From NCBI RefSeq assembly GCF_006385175.1, contig NZ_VFIY01000015.1, positions 126,501 through 190,500 of the forward strand: DNA of 64,000 bases, read 5' to 3'. The notes under the pieces are model-generated. The model was not told the DNA's origin. It made no database searches and was given only the letters and a program-made list of their open reading frames with translations. Made by a program: the position numbers and the translations under genes. How positions within the stretch are numbered: position 1 is the first letter of the stretch; the number at the start of each line of letters is the position of its first letter. Of this stretch, positions 27,758-36,960 are shown in pieces. This DNA comes from Emcibacter nanhaiensis. Its GTDB lineage: Bacteria; Pseudomonadota; Alphaproteobacteria; Sphingomonadales; Emcibacteraceae.

Positions 27758-28582
27758 ATGATGAGCGAAGCCACTGATGTAGTAGCCTTTAAGGTCGAAG
27801 ACGGGATTGCCTGGGTAAAATTCAACCGCCCGGAAAAGCGTAACTGTATGAGCCCCACCCTGAACCGTCGCATGATGGAAGTGCTCGATGAGCTGGAATT
27901 CCGCGATGATGTGGGCGTGCTGGTGCTGAGCGGTGAAGGAACCGCCTGGTCCGCCGGTATGGACCTCAAGGAATATTTCCGTGAAACCGAAGCCCTGGGG
28001 CTGAAGGGTGTCCGCAAATCCCAGAGCGAAAGCTACGGCTGGTTCCGTCGTCTGCGCCGCTACCAGAAACCGACCATCGCCATGGTCAACGGCTGGTGTT
28101 TTGGCGGCGGGTTCGGTCCGCTGTTTGCCTGTGACCTGGCCATCTCTGCCGATGAAGCAAAATACGGCCTGTCTGAAATCAACTGGGGTATCCTGCCCGG
28201 CGGCGGCGTGACCAAGGTTGTGGTCGACCTGCTGCCGATGCGTGACGCCATGTGGCTGACCCTGACCGGCGAACTGATCGACGGCAAGCAGGCCGCGGCA
28301 ATGCGCCTGGTGAACGAGAGCGTGCCGCTGGAAAAACTGGAAGAGAGGACCCGCGAAGTGGCCAATATCCTGCTGGAGAAAAATCCGGTCGCCCTGAAAT
28401 ATGCCAAAGATGCGGTACGCCGTGTCGGTGACATGTCCTATGACGATGCCGAGGAATATCTCGTGCGGATGCAGGAAGCGGCCAACTCTTTCGATAATGA
28501 AGGTCGCAAGGAAGGCATTCGTCAGTTTATCGATGAGAAAAGCTACAAACCCGGACTCGGCGCCTACAAGAAAGACAAGTAA
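27758..28582 (+). CDS. ech: Feruloyl/p-coumaroyl-CoA hydratase-lyase
   Basis: Crotonase-fold enzyme of 274 residues that hydrates feruloyl-CoA and cleaves it to vanillin and acetyl-CoA. Motifs match the hydroxycinnamoyl-CoA hydratase-lyase group rather than a generic enoyl-CoA hydratase: RPEKRNCMSPTLNR, SAGMDLKEYFRE, TIAMVNGWCFGGGFGPL (oxyanion hole) and YGLSEINWGILPGG with the catalytic Glu140. The C-terminal DEKSYKPGLGAYK is also typical. Two ATG codons in a row at 27758 and 27761 are possible starts. The CoA ligase follows 11 bases later. Confidence 0.94.
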   Translation: MMSEATDVVAFKVEDGIAWVKFNRPEKRNCMSPTLNRRMMEVLDELEFRDDVGVLVLSGEGTAWSAGMDLKEYFRETEALGLKGVRKSQSESYGWFRRLRRYQKPTIAMVNGWCFGGGFGPLFACDLAISADEAKYGLSEINWGILPGGGVTKVVVDLLPMRDAMWLTLTGELIDGKQAAAMRLVNESVPLEKLEERTREVANILLEKNPVALKYAKDAVRRVGDMSYDDAEEYLVRMQEAANSFDNEGRKEGIRQFIDEKSYKPGLGAYKKDK

Positions 28583-28593
28583 CGGGATCAAAC

Positions 28594-30081
28594 ATGATCG
28601 ACCATGTTGCCCTGCAGTCGGGGCTGCAGCCTGACAGGATAGCGATACGCGACCTGAATACGGCGCGGGAATGGGACTATGCCGCACTGGACCAGGCCAT
28701 CGGCCAGTGCGCAGCTGTCCTGCGCGCCAACCCGGCGCTGGCGCATGGCGAGCGTGTGGTGACTCTGGCCCACAATTGTGCGGAGTTGGTTATCCTGCAT
28801 CTGGCCTGCGCGCGCACGGGCCTGATCTATGTGCCGCTCAACTGGCGGCTGAGTGCGGCGGAGGTGGAGTCCCTGATCGAGGATTCGGACCCGAAGCTGC
28901 TGGTCGGGGACAGCTGCCTTGATGCGATCGATTCCGATGTGCCGCGCCTGTCGGTGTCTGAACTGACGGCGGCAATAGACAAGGCCGAACCTCTGCCCCA
29001 TGCACCGTTCGATCGGGATAATATATCGCTCATTCTCTATACCTCCGGCACCTCCGGCAAGCCCAAGGGCGCGATGTTGAGCGAAAAGAACCTGGACCAG
29101 ACGGCCTATAATTTTTCCATCCTGGGGCGGGTGACCCATGAAAGCGTATTCCTGTGTGACTCGCCCATGTTCCATATCATCGGCCTGATCACCAATGTGC
29201 GCCCCACTTTCATGCGCGGGGCCATGCTGATCATTTCCGAAGGATTTGATGCGGCCCGCACCCTGGCTCGTCTTGGTGATCCGGACCTGAAGGTGACCCA
29301 TTATTTCGGTGTGCCGCAGATGGCGGCGCGCCTGCGCCAGGAGCCGGGCTATGATCCGGAAAAACTGCGCAATATGACCGCTATTTTTACCGGCGGGGCG
29401 CCTCATCCCGAGGCGGATATCCGGGCCTGGGTCGATGACGGGATCTCGGTGGTGGACGGATTTGGCATGAGCGAGTCCGGCACCACCTTCGGCATGCCGA
29501 TCGAACGCGACCGGATCCTGGCCAAGGCCGGTTCGGTTGGTCTCGGCACACCGTCTGTAGAAGCCCGTATTGTAGATGCCCAGGGCAATGACTGTCCGGT
29601 CGATGTGGCCGGGGAACTTCTGCTGCGTGGCGACAATGTCACCCGCGGCTACTGGCGGCGTGAGGAAGCCACCATTGACGCCTTTACTGAAGATGGCTGG
29701 TTCAAGACCGGCGATGTGGCGTGCCGGGATGCGGACGGGTTCTACTATCTGGTCGACCGCAAAAAGGACATGTTTATTTCCGGCGGGGAGAATGTCTATC
29801 CGGCGGAAGTGGAAGCCGCCTTCGCCGGCATGGAAGGTGTGATCGAGGCGGCGGTGGTCGGCGTGCCCGATGAACGCTGGGGTGAAGTCGGGCATCTCGC
29901 CGTAGTGTGCAAGGAAGGCTATGCCGTCGATATGGACACAGTCCTGGCCTGGCTGGAGCCAAAGCTGGCCCGCTACAAGCTGCCGAAACACCTGACTCTC
30001 CTTCCGGCCCTGCCACGTACCGGATCCGGTAAAGTGCAGAAGCAGGAATTGCGGGCACTTCTGATGCAAAAAGAAAAGTAG
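28594..30081 (+). CDS. fcs: Feruloyl-CoA synthetase (AMP-forming acyl-CoA ligase)
   Basis: ANL-superfamily ligase of 495 residues. It would activate ferulate and related hydroxycinnamates with ATP and CoA for the lyase upstream. Motifs: the P-loop LYTSGTSGKPKGAML (~149-162), GFGMSESGTTFG (A5), DGWFKTGDVA, and the C-terminal RTGSGKVQKQEL with the adenylating Lys. It is in an operon with ech. Substrate assignment rests on that neighbour; the sequence alone shows an aromatic/medium-chain acyl-CoA ligase. Confidence 0.88.
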   Translation: MIDHVALQSGLQPDRIAIRDLNTAREWDYAALDQAIGQCAAVLRANPALAHGERVVTLAHNCAELVILHLACARTGLIYVPLNWRLSAAEVESLIEDSDPKLLVGDSCLDAIDSDVPRLSVSELTAAIDKAEPLPHAPFDRDNISLILYTSGTSGKPKGAMLSEKNLDQTAYNFSILGRVTHESVFLCDSPMFHIIGLITNVRPTFMRGAMLIISEGFDAARTLARLGDPDLKVTHYFGVPQMAARLRQEPGYDPEKLRNMTAIFTGGAPHPEADIRAWVDDGISVVDGFGMSESGTTFGMPIERDRILAKAGSVGLGTPSVEARIVDAQGNDCPVDVAGELLLRGDNVTRGYWRREEATIDAFTEDGWFKTGDVACRDADGFYYLVDRKKDMFISGGENVYPAEVEAAFAGMEGVIEAAVVGVPDERWGEVGHLAVVCKEGYAVDMDTVLAWLEPKLARYKLPKHLTLLPALPRTGSGKVQKQELRALLMQKEK

Positions 30082-30199
30082 AGACCCACAAACGTTTGCA
30101 AAATCAAAAACGATAGGGCAAGGTTCTGCAATCTGAATTGAGCAGCGCAACGAATAACGACAAAACGAGTGATGTAACTGGGAATGGGAGACAAGCAGC

Positions 30200-31516
30200 A
30201 TGAACACTGATCCGCGCGATATTATTGATCGCGAACCGATGAGCGGCTTGCAGATTTTTGCGGTCGGCATTTGTATCTTTTTGAATGCTTTGGACGGGTT
30301 TGATGTTCTTGCCATCACCTTTGCAGCGCCGGGTATCGCTGAAGACTGGGGTCTCGGCGCAGATGCAATTGGCATTGTACTGCTAACCGGCCTCGCCGGC
30401 ATGGCGGCCGGATCGCTGTTCCTGGCGCCGCTCGCGGATCGGTTCGGCCGGCGTGCTGCCATTCTTGGCAGCCTGGTCACCATGGGGGTCGGCATGCTGT
30501 TGTCGGCAACGGCGATGGATATCATCACCATGTCCGTCTACCGGGTAATTACCGGCCTGGGTATCGGCGCCATGTTGGCCTCGATCAACGCCATGGCGGC
30601 GGAATATTCCAATGCCAAGCGGCGTGATTTTGCCGTCAGTCTGATGACCATTGGCTACCCGGTCGGCGGGGTGCTCGGCGGGTCCGTGGCTGTTGTTTTG
30701 TTGCAGCATTACAGTTGGCATTCAGTGTTTGTCTTTGGTGGTCTGGTGACCCTGGCCATCATTCCCCTGGTATTGCTGTTCCTTCCGGAATCCATTGAAT
30801 TCCTCAGCCACAGCAAGGGTGCAGCCGCCCTTGACAAGATCAACAAAATCCTGCGCCGGATGAAGCACCAGCCGGCGGATCATATTGCAGAACCCCATGC
30901 TGAAGAGGCCCGGGCCGGTTTTAAAGAACTGTTTGCCACGGGGCAGCGCAACAAGACTCTTGCCTTGGCATTCAGTTACTTCCTGCATATCACGACCTTC
31001 TATTACGTATTGGGGTGGGTGCCATATATTGTCACTGAGCTTGGTTTTGACAAAGCTGTGGGGACTTCGGTTTCCGTTTGGGTCAATATCGGCGGGATTA
31101 TTGGCGGCAGCATCCTTGGCTGGGTGGCTACCTTCTTTGGTATGAGAAAATTGGTGATTGGAATTATGCTGGCGACCGCTGCAGCGGTGATTGCCTTTGG
31201 TCAGGTCACACCGCAGATCGAACTGTTGAAACTTGTCGGATTTATCCTGGGTTGCTTTGTGTTTGGTGGTGTGGTCGGTCTTTATGCCCTCATCGCCAAG
31301 AATTTTCCGACCAAGCTTCGGGCCAGCGGTACCGGATTTGTTATTGGTATGGGCCGCGGCGGTTCCTTGATTTCACCCGCCTTGACTGGATACCTGTTCG
31401 CTTTGGGCATGGATCGGGGCGGCGTCGCCATTATTATGGCCATGGGCTCTATCATCGCCGCAGTTGCCTTGATTTTTGCCAAACAACTGCAGGATGATGT
31501 TCAGGCGGAAAAATAA
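30200..31516 (+). CDS. MFS aromatic-acid:H+ symporter (AAHS family)
   Basis: Inner-membrane transporter of 438 residues with 12 predicted helices in two six-helix halves. The AAHS/PcaK signature region DGFDVLAITFAAPGI in helix 1, LADRFGRRAAILG in loop 2-3 and a cytoplasmic loop at ~205-235 are visible. It lies 118 bases after fcs on the same strand, so it may be co-transcribed or have its own promoter. Ferulate, vanillate or 4-hydroxybenzoate are the likely cargo, from context. A terminator follows. Confidence 0.87.
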   Translation: MNTDPRDIIDREPMSGLQIFAVGICIFLNALDGFDVLAITFAAPGIAEDWGLGADAIGIVLLTGLAGMAAGSLFLAPLADRFGRRAAILGSLVTMGVGMLLSATAMDIITMSVYRVITGLGIGAMLASINAMAAEYSNAKRRDFAVSLMTIGYPVGGVLGGSVAVVLLQHYSWHSVFVFGGLVTLAIIPLVLLFLPESIEFLSHSKGAAALDKINKILRRMKHQPADHIAEPHAEEARAGFKELFATGQRNKTLALAFSYFLHITTFYYVLGWVPYIVTELGFDKAVGTSVSVWVNIGGIIGGSILGWVATFFGMRKLVIGIMLATAAAVIAFGQVTPQIELLKLVGFILGCFVFGGVVGLYALIAKNFPTKLRASGTGFVIGMGRGGSLISPALTGYLFALGMDRGGVAIIMAMGSIIAAVALIFAKQLQDDVQAEK

Positions 31517-31543
31517 CCCAAATTTCGAGGATGAATCCATCAA

Positions 31544-31571
31544 GCCGGGCTGCCAGGGCCCGGCTTTTTCT
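31544..31571. terminator. Terminator between the MFS gene and phaC
   Basis: AGCCGGG and CCCGGCT pair over 7 bp with a 10-base loop, followed by five T on the plus strand, just before the convergent phaC stop at 31577. Confidence 0.8.
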
Positions 31572-31576
31572 ATTGC

Positions 31577-33421
31577 TTAGTCCTGCAGGACATATTGGCC
31601 GGGGGCCTTGTCAATCAGCGGCAGGACCACGCCGGTCGCGCCCATGCTCGGCGGCGGAACGGGTTCGCCGGAGCGTTCGTCCAGCCATGCCACCCAGGCC
31701 GGCCACCAAGAGCCTTCCCGGAGCGGGGTATTCTGGATCCAGCTGTCCGGATCTTCATACTGGTCATCCGCACTTCTGGTGGAGATCTGGTAAAAACGGC
31801 CCGGATGGCCGATTTCCGACACAATGCCGGCATTATGGCCGCCACTGGTCAGCAGGAAGGTAACCTCCGTATCGGACAGCTGATGCACCTTGTAGACCGA
31901 GTGCCAGGGCGCCACATGGTCCCACTGGGTGCCGACGGCAAAGATCGGGACCCGGATATCGCTCAGGACCACCGGTTTTTCGCCGACCCGGTAGCGCCCG
32001 GCAGCGAAATCATTGTTGAGGAACAGCTCGCGCAGATATTCGCTGTGCATGCGGTAGGGCATGCGGGTGGCATCCATATTCCAGGACATCAGGTCGTTGA
32101 GTTCCTGTCGTTCGCCTATCAGGTAATCGTGCACCATGCGCGACCAGACCAGGTCGTTGGAGCGCAGGATCTGGAACGCGCCGGCCATCTGGTTGGTATC
32201 CAGATAACCCTTTTCCCACATCATGTCTTCGAGGAAGGTCAGTTCGCTCTCATTGATGAACAGGGTCAGTTCACCGGCCTCGGTAAAATCGGTCTGGGCC
32301 GCGAGCAGGGTCATGGAGCCAATCCGGTCATCGCCATCCCGGGCCATGGCGGCGGCGGCGATGGACAGCAGGGTGCCGCCCAGGCAGTAGCCGACCGCAT
32401 GAACCTTGCGTTCAGGCAGGATGGCGGAAATGGCGTCCAGTGCCGCCATTATCCCCAACTGGCGATAATCATCCATCCCGAGGTTGCGGTCGTTTTCGTC
32501 CGGGTTCTTCCAGGAAACCATGAAGACGGTGTAGCCCTGTTCGGTCAGGTATTTGACCAGCGAGTTATGGGGGCTGAGGTCGAGAATGTAATATTTCATG
32601 ATCCAGGCCGGTGCGATCAGGATCGGCTCCGGCCGCACCTTGTCCGTGGCCGGCTTATACTGAATCAGCTCAATCAGCCGGTTGCGGAACACCACGTTGC
32701 CCGGGGTAACGGCGACATCCTGGCCGACTTTGTATTTGCTGGGCTTGTTCATTTTGCCGTCGGTCATGTCGATCAGGTCTTCCAGATAATTCTGGAACCC
32801 GTGAACCAGGTTCATGCCTTTTTCCTGCCAGGTTTTTTCAATGACTTCGGGATTGGTCCAGAGGAAATTGGATGGCGAAAAGATATCCAGCAACTGGCGG
32901 CTGGCAAATTCAAGGACATTTTCATGCTGCCGGGTGACGCCGCGTACACCGGTGGTCGCATTGTGCCACCACTGCTGGTTCAGCAGGAAGGATTGATACA
33001 TCAGGTTATAGGGCCATTTGTGCCAGGCCTCATCCGAAAAACGCTTGTCCTGCGGCAGGGGTTCAATGCAGGGCTTGTGATCTCCCTCGCTCAAGGCGCA
33101 TTTTGCGGCATGAGTGGCGAGGCGGGCCGTCTTGCGGGCGGCCTTGTTGACCAGCTCCGCCTGTTTGCCGGGGGAAAAGGCGAGGTGAACGGCCCAGTCC
33201 ATCCAGGCGTTTGTCAATGCCATCGGCGACAGGCCGGCAGTGGATCGGGCGACCGCAGCATGGACGGTGCGATCGAAGGCATCGGCCAGCGGGTGCTCCG
33301 GTTCCCGTTCCTGGCCAGAGGGGCGGGTCAGAAGCTGTGCTGACTCCTGCGACTGGATGACAGCAGGCAGTTCGGTGTCTTCTTTTGTAACAAGGGATTT
33401 CCCTGTCATGGCGTAGCTCAT
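31577..33421 (-). CDS. phaC: Class I poly(3-hydroxyalkanoate) synthase
   Basis: PHA polymerase of 614 residues that joins 3-hydroxyacyl-CoA units into storage granules. The lipase-like box GYCLGG holds the nucleophile Cys346. The triad is completed by Asp in GTQWDHVAPW and His in SGGHNAGIV. The N-terminal domain with WPYNLMYQSFLLNQQWW and the C-terminal PLREGSWWPAWVAWL are class I features. I chose ATG 33421 (MSYAMTGK); ATG 33409 is also possible. No phaA, phaB or phasin genes are nearby. It would draw on acetyl-CoA released by ferulate breakdown. Confidence 0.93.
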   Translation of the reverse strand: MSYAMTGKSLVTKEDTELPAVIQSQESAQLLTRPSGQEREPEHPLADAFDRTVHAAVARSTAGLSPMALTNAWMDWAVHLAFSPGKQAELVNKAARKTARLATHAAKCALSEGDHKPCIEPLPQDKRFSDEAWHKWPYNLMYQSFLLNQQWWHNATTGVRGVTRQHENVLEFASRQLLDIFSPSNFLWTNPEVIEKTWQEKGMNLVHGFQNYLEDLIDMTDGKMNKPSKYKVGQDVAVTPGNVVFRNRLIELIQYKPATDKVRPEPILIAPAWIMKYYILDLSPHNSLVKYLTEQGYTVFMVSWKNPDENDRNLGMDDYRQLGIMAALDAISAILPERKVHAVGYCLGGTLLSIAAAAMARDGDDRIGSMTLLAAQTDFTEAGELTLFINESELTFLEDMMWEKGYLDTNQMAGAFQILRSNDLVWSRMVHDYLIGERQELNDLMSWNMDATRMPYRMHSEYLRELFLNNDFAAGRYRVGEKPVVLSDIRVPIFAVGTQWDHVAPWHSVYKVHQLSDTEVTFLLTSGGHNAGIVSEIGHPGRFYQISTRSADDQYEDPDSWIQNTPLREGSWWPAWVAWLDERSGEPVPPPSMGATGVVLPLIDKAPGQYVLQD

Positions 33422-33457
33422 TTCCAATAGCGGACCAAAATTAAAAATTCGAGACGG

Positions 33458-33484
33458 ATTATAGCATATTTTGCTGCAGTGCAA
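33458..33484 (-). promoter_or_regulatory. phaC promoter with PhaR-like dyad
   Basis: On the minus strand TATAAT occurs at 33463-33458. The dyad TTGC-N6-GCAA (33471-33484) overlaps where the -35 should be. TGC/GCA dyads are what PhaR repressors bind at phasin and phaR promoters in other alphaproteobacteria. The match here is short and the assignment tentative. Confidence 0.4.
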
Positions 33485-33642
33485 CAGAAATAGTTTATGC
33501 CGATCAGGCCAGTCCCGCCAAGCAGTTTCAAGCCTGCGATTCTCACCGCACAGTGCTGAAATATCAAGGTTATACGGCGATAATGAACCTGTTCTGCCTG
33601 CGGGGAAATGATATTGGTCAATTGTGAAGTTTTTATAGCAGC

Positions 33643-33648
33643 TATAAT
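33643..33648 (+). promoter_or_regulatory. Predicted -10 element for the PatZ-like gene
   Basis: A consensus TATAAT lies 69 bases before the start of the PatZ-like gene. The best -35 nearby (TTGTGA at 33622) gives a short 15-base spacer, so recognition may need an activator. The rest of the 295-base phaC/PatZ divergent gap shows no gene. Confidence 0.35.
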
Positions 33649-33716
33649 ATGGGCGTATTTTCGTGTAGACTCGTAAACTATTGTGCAAGGCAAAATGGCA
33701 AGGCGGCAACCGACCA

Positions 33717-36422
33717 ATGACCATACGAAATATTGAAAAACTCTTTTCGCCCTCGTCCGTGGCCCTTTACGGCGCCAGCGACCGGAAGGGCTCCATCGGC
33801 CGGACAGTAATGAATAACCTCTATGCCGATTTCAAGGGCACGGTCTGGCTGGTCAATCCCAGCCATTCGGAGATTGCCGGTGTTCCCTGTTACAGGGATA
33901 CCGCGAGCCTGCCCGGCATTCCGGACCTGGCGGTCATTGCCGTGCCGCCGCGATATGTGCCGGACATTATTCGTGATCTCGGGGAAAAGGGGACCCGGGC
34001 GGCGGTGGTGATTACCGCCGGGTTCCGCCAGGAGGGGTTGACCGATGAGCTGGTGGAGGCGGCGAAACGCCATGACCTGAGAATCATCGGCCCCAACTGT
34101 TTCGGGCTCTTGGTGCCCGGTACCGGTCTCAATGCCAGCTTTGCCCATGGCATGCCGCTGAATGGTGAACTCGCCCTGTTGTCCCAGTCCGGTGCCATCA
34201 TCAGTGCCATTCTCGACTGGTCGCGGGATGCCGGCAAGGGCTTCTCCGCCATGGTATCGATGGGCGACATGGTCGATGTGGACCTGGGCGACATGCTGGA
34301 TTATCTGGCGGCGGATACCCATACCCGGGCCATCCTGATGTATCTGGAGCAGGTGACCGATGCCCGCAAGTTCATGTCCGCGGCCCGGTCGGCCGCACGG
34401 GTCAAGCCGGTGATTGTGATCAAGTCCGGTCGCCACGCGGAGGCCGCCAAGGCGGCCCATTCCCATACCGGCGCGCTGGCCGGATCCGATGCGGTCTATA
34501 ATGCCGCCTTTCGACGGGCGGGAATCCTGCGGGTGACCGACCTGGAGGATCTGTTCGATGCCGCAGAAATCCTCAGCCACCTGAAAGCGGTACACGGTGA
34601 CCGGCTGGCCATCATCACCAACGGCGGCGGCGCCGGGGTGCTGGCGGTGGACCGTCTGATTGATTTTGGCGGCACCCTGGCCGACCTGTCGGAAGAAACC
34701 CTTGCCCGGCTCGACCAGGCCCTGCCGGACAACTGGTCCAAGGGCAACCCGGTTGACATTATCGGCGACGCCGGCCCCGAACGCTATGAGCAGGCCATGG
34801 AAATTGTGCTCGAGGATCCCTGTGTCGATGCGGTGATGGTGATCAACTGTCCGACGGCGCTGGCGTCCAGTACCGAAGCCGCGAAAGCCACCCTCAGGAG
34901 TATCGACCGCAACAATCGCAAATTCATCCATCCCAAAGCGGTGCTGACCGCCTGGCTGGGCGACGGCGCTGCCCAGGAGTCCCGGGCCCTTTTTGCGGCG
35001 GAAGGTTATCCCACCTTCCATACCCCGGAGGATGCAGTGCGCGGGTTCAGCTACCTGACCCGCCATGCCAGGGACCAGCGGGCGCTGATGCAGACGCCGC
35101 CGAGCCTGCCGGAAGGATTTCACACGGATGCTGCCGAGGCGCGCAAAGTCATTGCCGCGGCAACCGGTTCCGGCCGGACCCTGCTGACGGAACCGGAGGC
35201 CAAGGCGGTGCTCAAGGCGTATGGCATTCCCACGGTGGAAACTGTCATTGCCGCACATCCGCAAGAGGTTGAAAAAGCGGCACAGCAGTTCCTGGCCCGG
35301 GGCTGCAAAGACGTGGCGGTCAAGATATTGTCGGTTGATATATCCCACAAATCGGACATGGGCGGCGTCAAACTCGGGCTGTCTGACGCGGCGACGGCAC
35401 GGCAGGCGGCGGAAGAGATGCTGGCGGCCATTGGCGCGGCGCTGCCGGAGGCCAACATCGAGGGCTTTACGGTGCAACCCATGATCCGGCGGCCTGGCGC
35501 CCATGAGCTGATCATCGGGGTCAGTGAAGATGCCACGTTCGGGCCGATCATCATGTTCGGGGCCGGGGGTACGGCGGTGGAGGTGATCCGGGATACGGCT
35601 ATGGCGTTGCCGCCGCTGGACCTGAAGCTCGCCCGCGACCTGATGGAAGAGACCCGTGTATTCAAGCTGCTCAAGGGTTATCGGGACCGGCCGGCGGCGC
35701 ATCTGTCCGCCATTGAACTGGCCCTGGTGCGGATATCGCAGATGGTAGCGGAGCTGCCGGAGATCACCGAACTGGATATCAATCCCCTGCTGGCGGATGA
35801 GGCCGGGGTGATCGCCCTCGATGCGCGTATTGTTGCCGGCGGTGGTGAGGCGGCGCCGGAAGGAAAACTCAATCCCCGGCTTGCTATCCGCCCCTATCCC
35901 TCTGAGTGGGAACAAAGGGAAACCTTGCCGGAAGGGCGGAGCATCCTGATTCGGCCGATTCGGCCCGAGGATGAAAAATATTATGATGTCTTCATGGAGA
36001 AAACCGATCCCGAGGATATCCGGCTGCGCCTGTTTGTGCCGTTGCGCAAGCTGCAGCATGAATTTATCGCCCGCCTGACCCAGATCGACTATGCCCGCGC
36101 CATGGCCTTCATTGCCATTGACCCGGATTCCGACGAAATGCTGGGCATATCCCGCCTGGCCGCCGACCCGGACAATGTAAGGGCTGAATATGCCGTTATC
36201 ACCCGCACTGACATGAAAGGGCACGGCCTGGGCTGGGCGCTGATGCAGCGGCTGATTCACTATGCGGAGGCGGAAAAAATCGAGGAGCTTTGGGGACAGG
36301 TGGCCATTGAAAACCACACCATGCTGCAAATGTGCCGGGAACTCGGTTTCGAGATCCATCAGGAGCCGACCGATGCCAGCCTGAAGCTTGTCACCCTGTC
36401 TCTGCCGGTCAAGAAGCCCTAG
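33717..36422 (+). CDS. PatZ-like ADP-forming acyl-CoA synthetase / GNAT acetyltransferase fusion
   Basis: A 901-residue fusion. A CoA-binding domain starts at FSPSSVALYGASDRKGSIG (~9-27). Succinyl-CoA-ligase-like domains follow (~140-460), with the SHTGALAGSD loop. An ATP-grasp domain occupies ~480-710 (VKILSVDISHKSDMGGVKLG), and a C-terminal GNAT domain ~745-890 (RPIRPEDEKYYDVFM, then TDMKGHGLGWALMQRL for acetyl-CoA). This order is that of E. coli PatZ/Pka protein lysine acetyltransferase. It could regulate acyl-CoA synthetases such as Fcs. The start at ATG 33717 follows AAGGCGG. Confidence 0.88.
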   Translation: MTIRNIEKLFSPSSVALYGASDRKGSIGRTVMNNLYADFKGTVWLVNPSHSEIAGVPCYRDTASLPGIPDLAVIAVPPRYVPDIIRDLGEKGTRAAVVITAGFRQEGLTDELVEAAKRHDLRIIGPNCFGLLVPGTGLNASFAHGMPLNGELALLSQSGAIISAILDWSRDAGKGFSAMVSMGDMVDVDLGDMLDYLAADTHTRAILMYLEQVTDARKFMSAARSAARVKPVIVIKSGRHAEAAKAAHSHTGALAGSDAVYNAAFRRAGILRVTDLEDLFDAAEILSHLKAVHGDRLAIITNGGGAGVLAVDRLIDFGGTLADLSEETLARLDQALPDNWSKGNPVDIIGDAGPERYEQAMEIVLEDPCVDAVMVINCPTALASSTEAAKATLRSIDRNNRKFIHPKAVLTAWLGDGAAQESRALFAAEGYPTFHTPEDAVRGFSYLTRHARDQRALMQTPPSLPEGFHTDAAEARKVIAAATGSGRTLLTEPEAKAVLKAYGIPTVETVIAAHPQEVEKAAQQFLARGCKDVAVKILSVDISHKSDMGGVKLGLSDAATARQAAEEMLAAIGAALPEANIEGFTVQPMIRRPGAHELIIGVSEDATFGPIIMFGAGGTAVEVIRDTAMALPPLDLKLARDLMEETRVFKLLKGYRDRPAAHLSAIELALVRISQMVAELPEITELDINPLLADEAGVIALDARIVAGGGEAAPEGKLNPRLAIRPYPSEWEQRETLPEGRSILIRPIRPEDEKYYDVFMEKTDPEDIRLRLFVPLRKLQHEFIARLTQIDYARAMAFIAIDPDSDEMLGISRLAADPDNVRAEYAVITRTDMKGHGLGWALMQRLIHYAEAEKIEELWGQVAIENHTMLQMCRELGFEIHQEPTDASLKLVTLSLPVKKP

Positions 36423-36895
36423 TCTTCTTCCCGCAGTTCTCCGACTTCGAGGATGGGGGAGGCGTCAAGTTCTTCGGCGTCCATCATGGCGGCGACCCGC
36501 TGCAGGGAGCTGACCAGCATCTGGCGTTCCCAGTTTTCCAGCTTGCGGTACTGGCGCAAAAAACCGGACTGCAGAAGCTCCGGCGCTTCTTCCAGTCGCC
36601 TGAGTCCTTCCTCGGTCAGGCAGGCATGGACAATGCGCCGGTCTTCGTCGCTGCGGGTGCGCCGGGCCAGGCCCGCTTTTTCCAGCCGGTCCAGGATCGA
36701 GGTAATGGTAGCCTGGCTCAGGGCGACCTGGCGGGCGATGGCGCTGGGCGGCATTTTGCCCTCCTTGCGCAGGGCCTGCATCACGACAAGCTGCGGTGCA
36801 GTCAGACCCGAGGTTTTGACCAGCTGTTTGGATTGCAGGTCAATGGCCCGGATGATGCGCCGGATGGATATCAGGATGTCGTCGTAATCGGTCAT
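36419..36895 (-). CDS. MarR-family transcriptional regulator
   Basis: A 158-residue winged-helix protein: PSAIARQVALSQATITSILDRLEKAGLARR is the HTH and SDEDRRIVHACLTEEG the wing. I chose the ATG at 36895 (MTDYDDILIS). Its stop overlaps the convergent PatZ-like gene by 4 bases. Targets are unknown; the M20 hydrolase gene 65 bases upstream on the same strand might be co-transcribed with it. Confidence 0.87.
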   Translation of the reverse strand: MTDYDDILISIRRIIRAIDLQSKQLVKTSGLTAPQLVVMQALRKEGKMPPSAIARQVALSQATITSILDRLEKAGLARRTRSDEDRRIVHACLTEEGLRRLEEAPELLQSGFLRQYRKLENWERQMLVSSLQRVAAMMDAEELDASPILEVGELREED

Positions 36896-36960
36896 TGGTC
36901 GCTTGTTGTCTACAAATTGAGGCGACAAATCTAGCGATAAAAGCAGTGACAGGCAATCTT

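Noticed and set aside
33678-36359. An 893-codon open frame on the minus strand opposite the PatZ-like gene
   Set aside because: It is the antisense shadow of a GC-biased gene and has no recognisable domains. The plus-strand protein matches a known multidomain architecture throughout.
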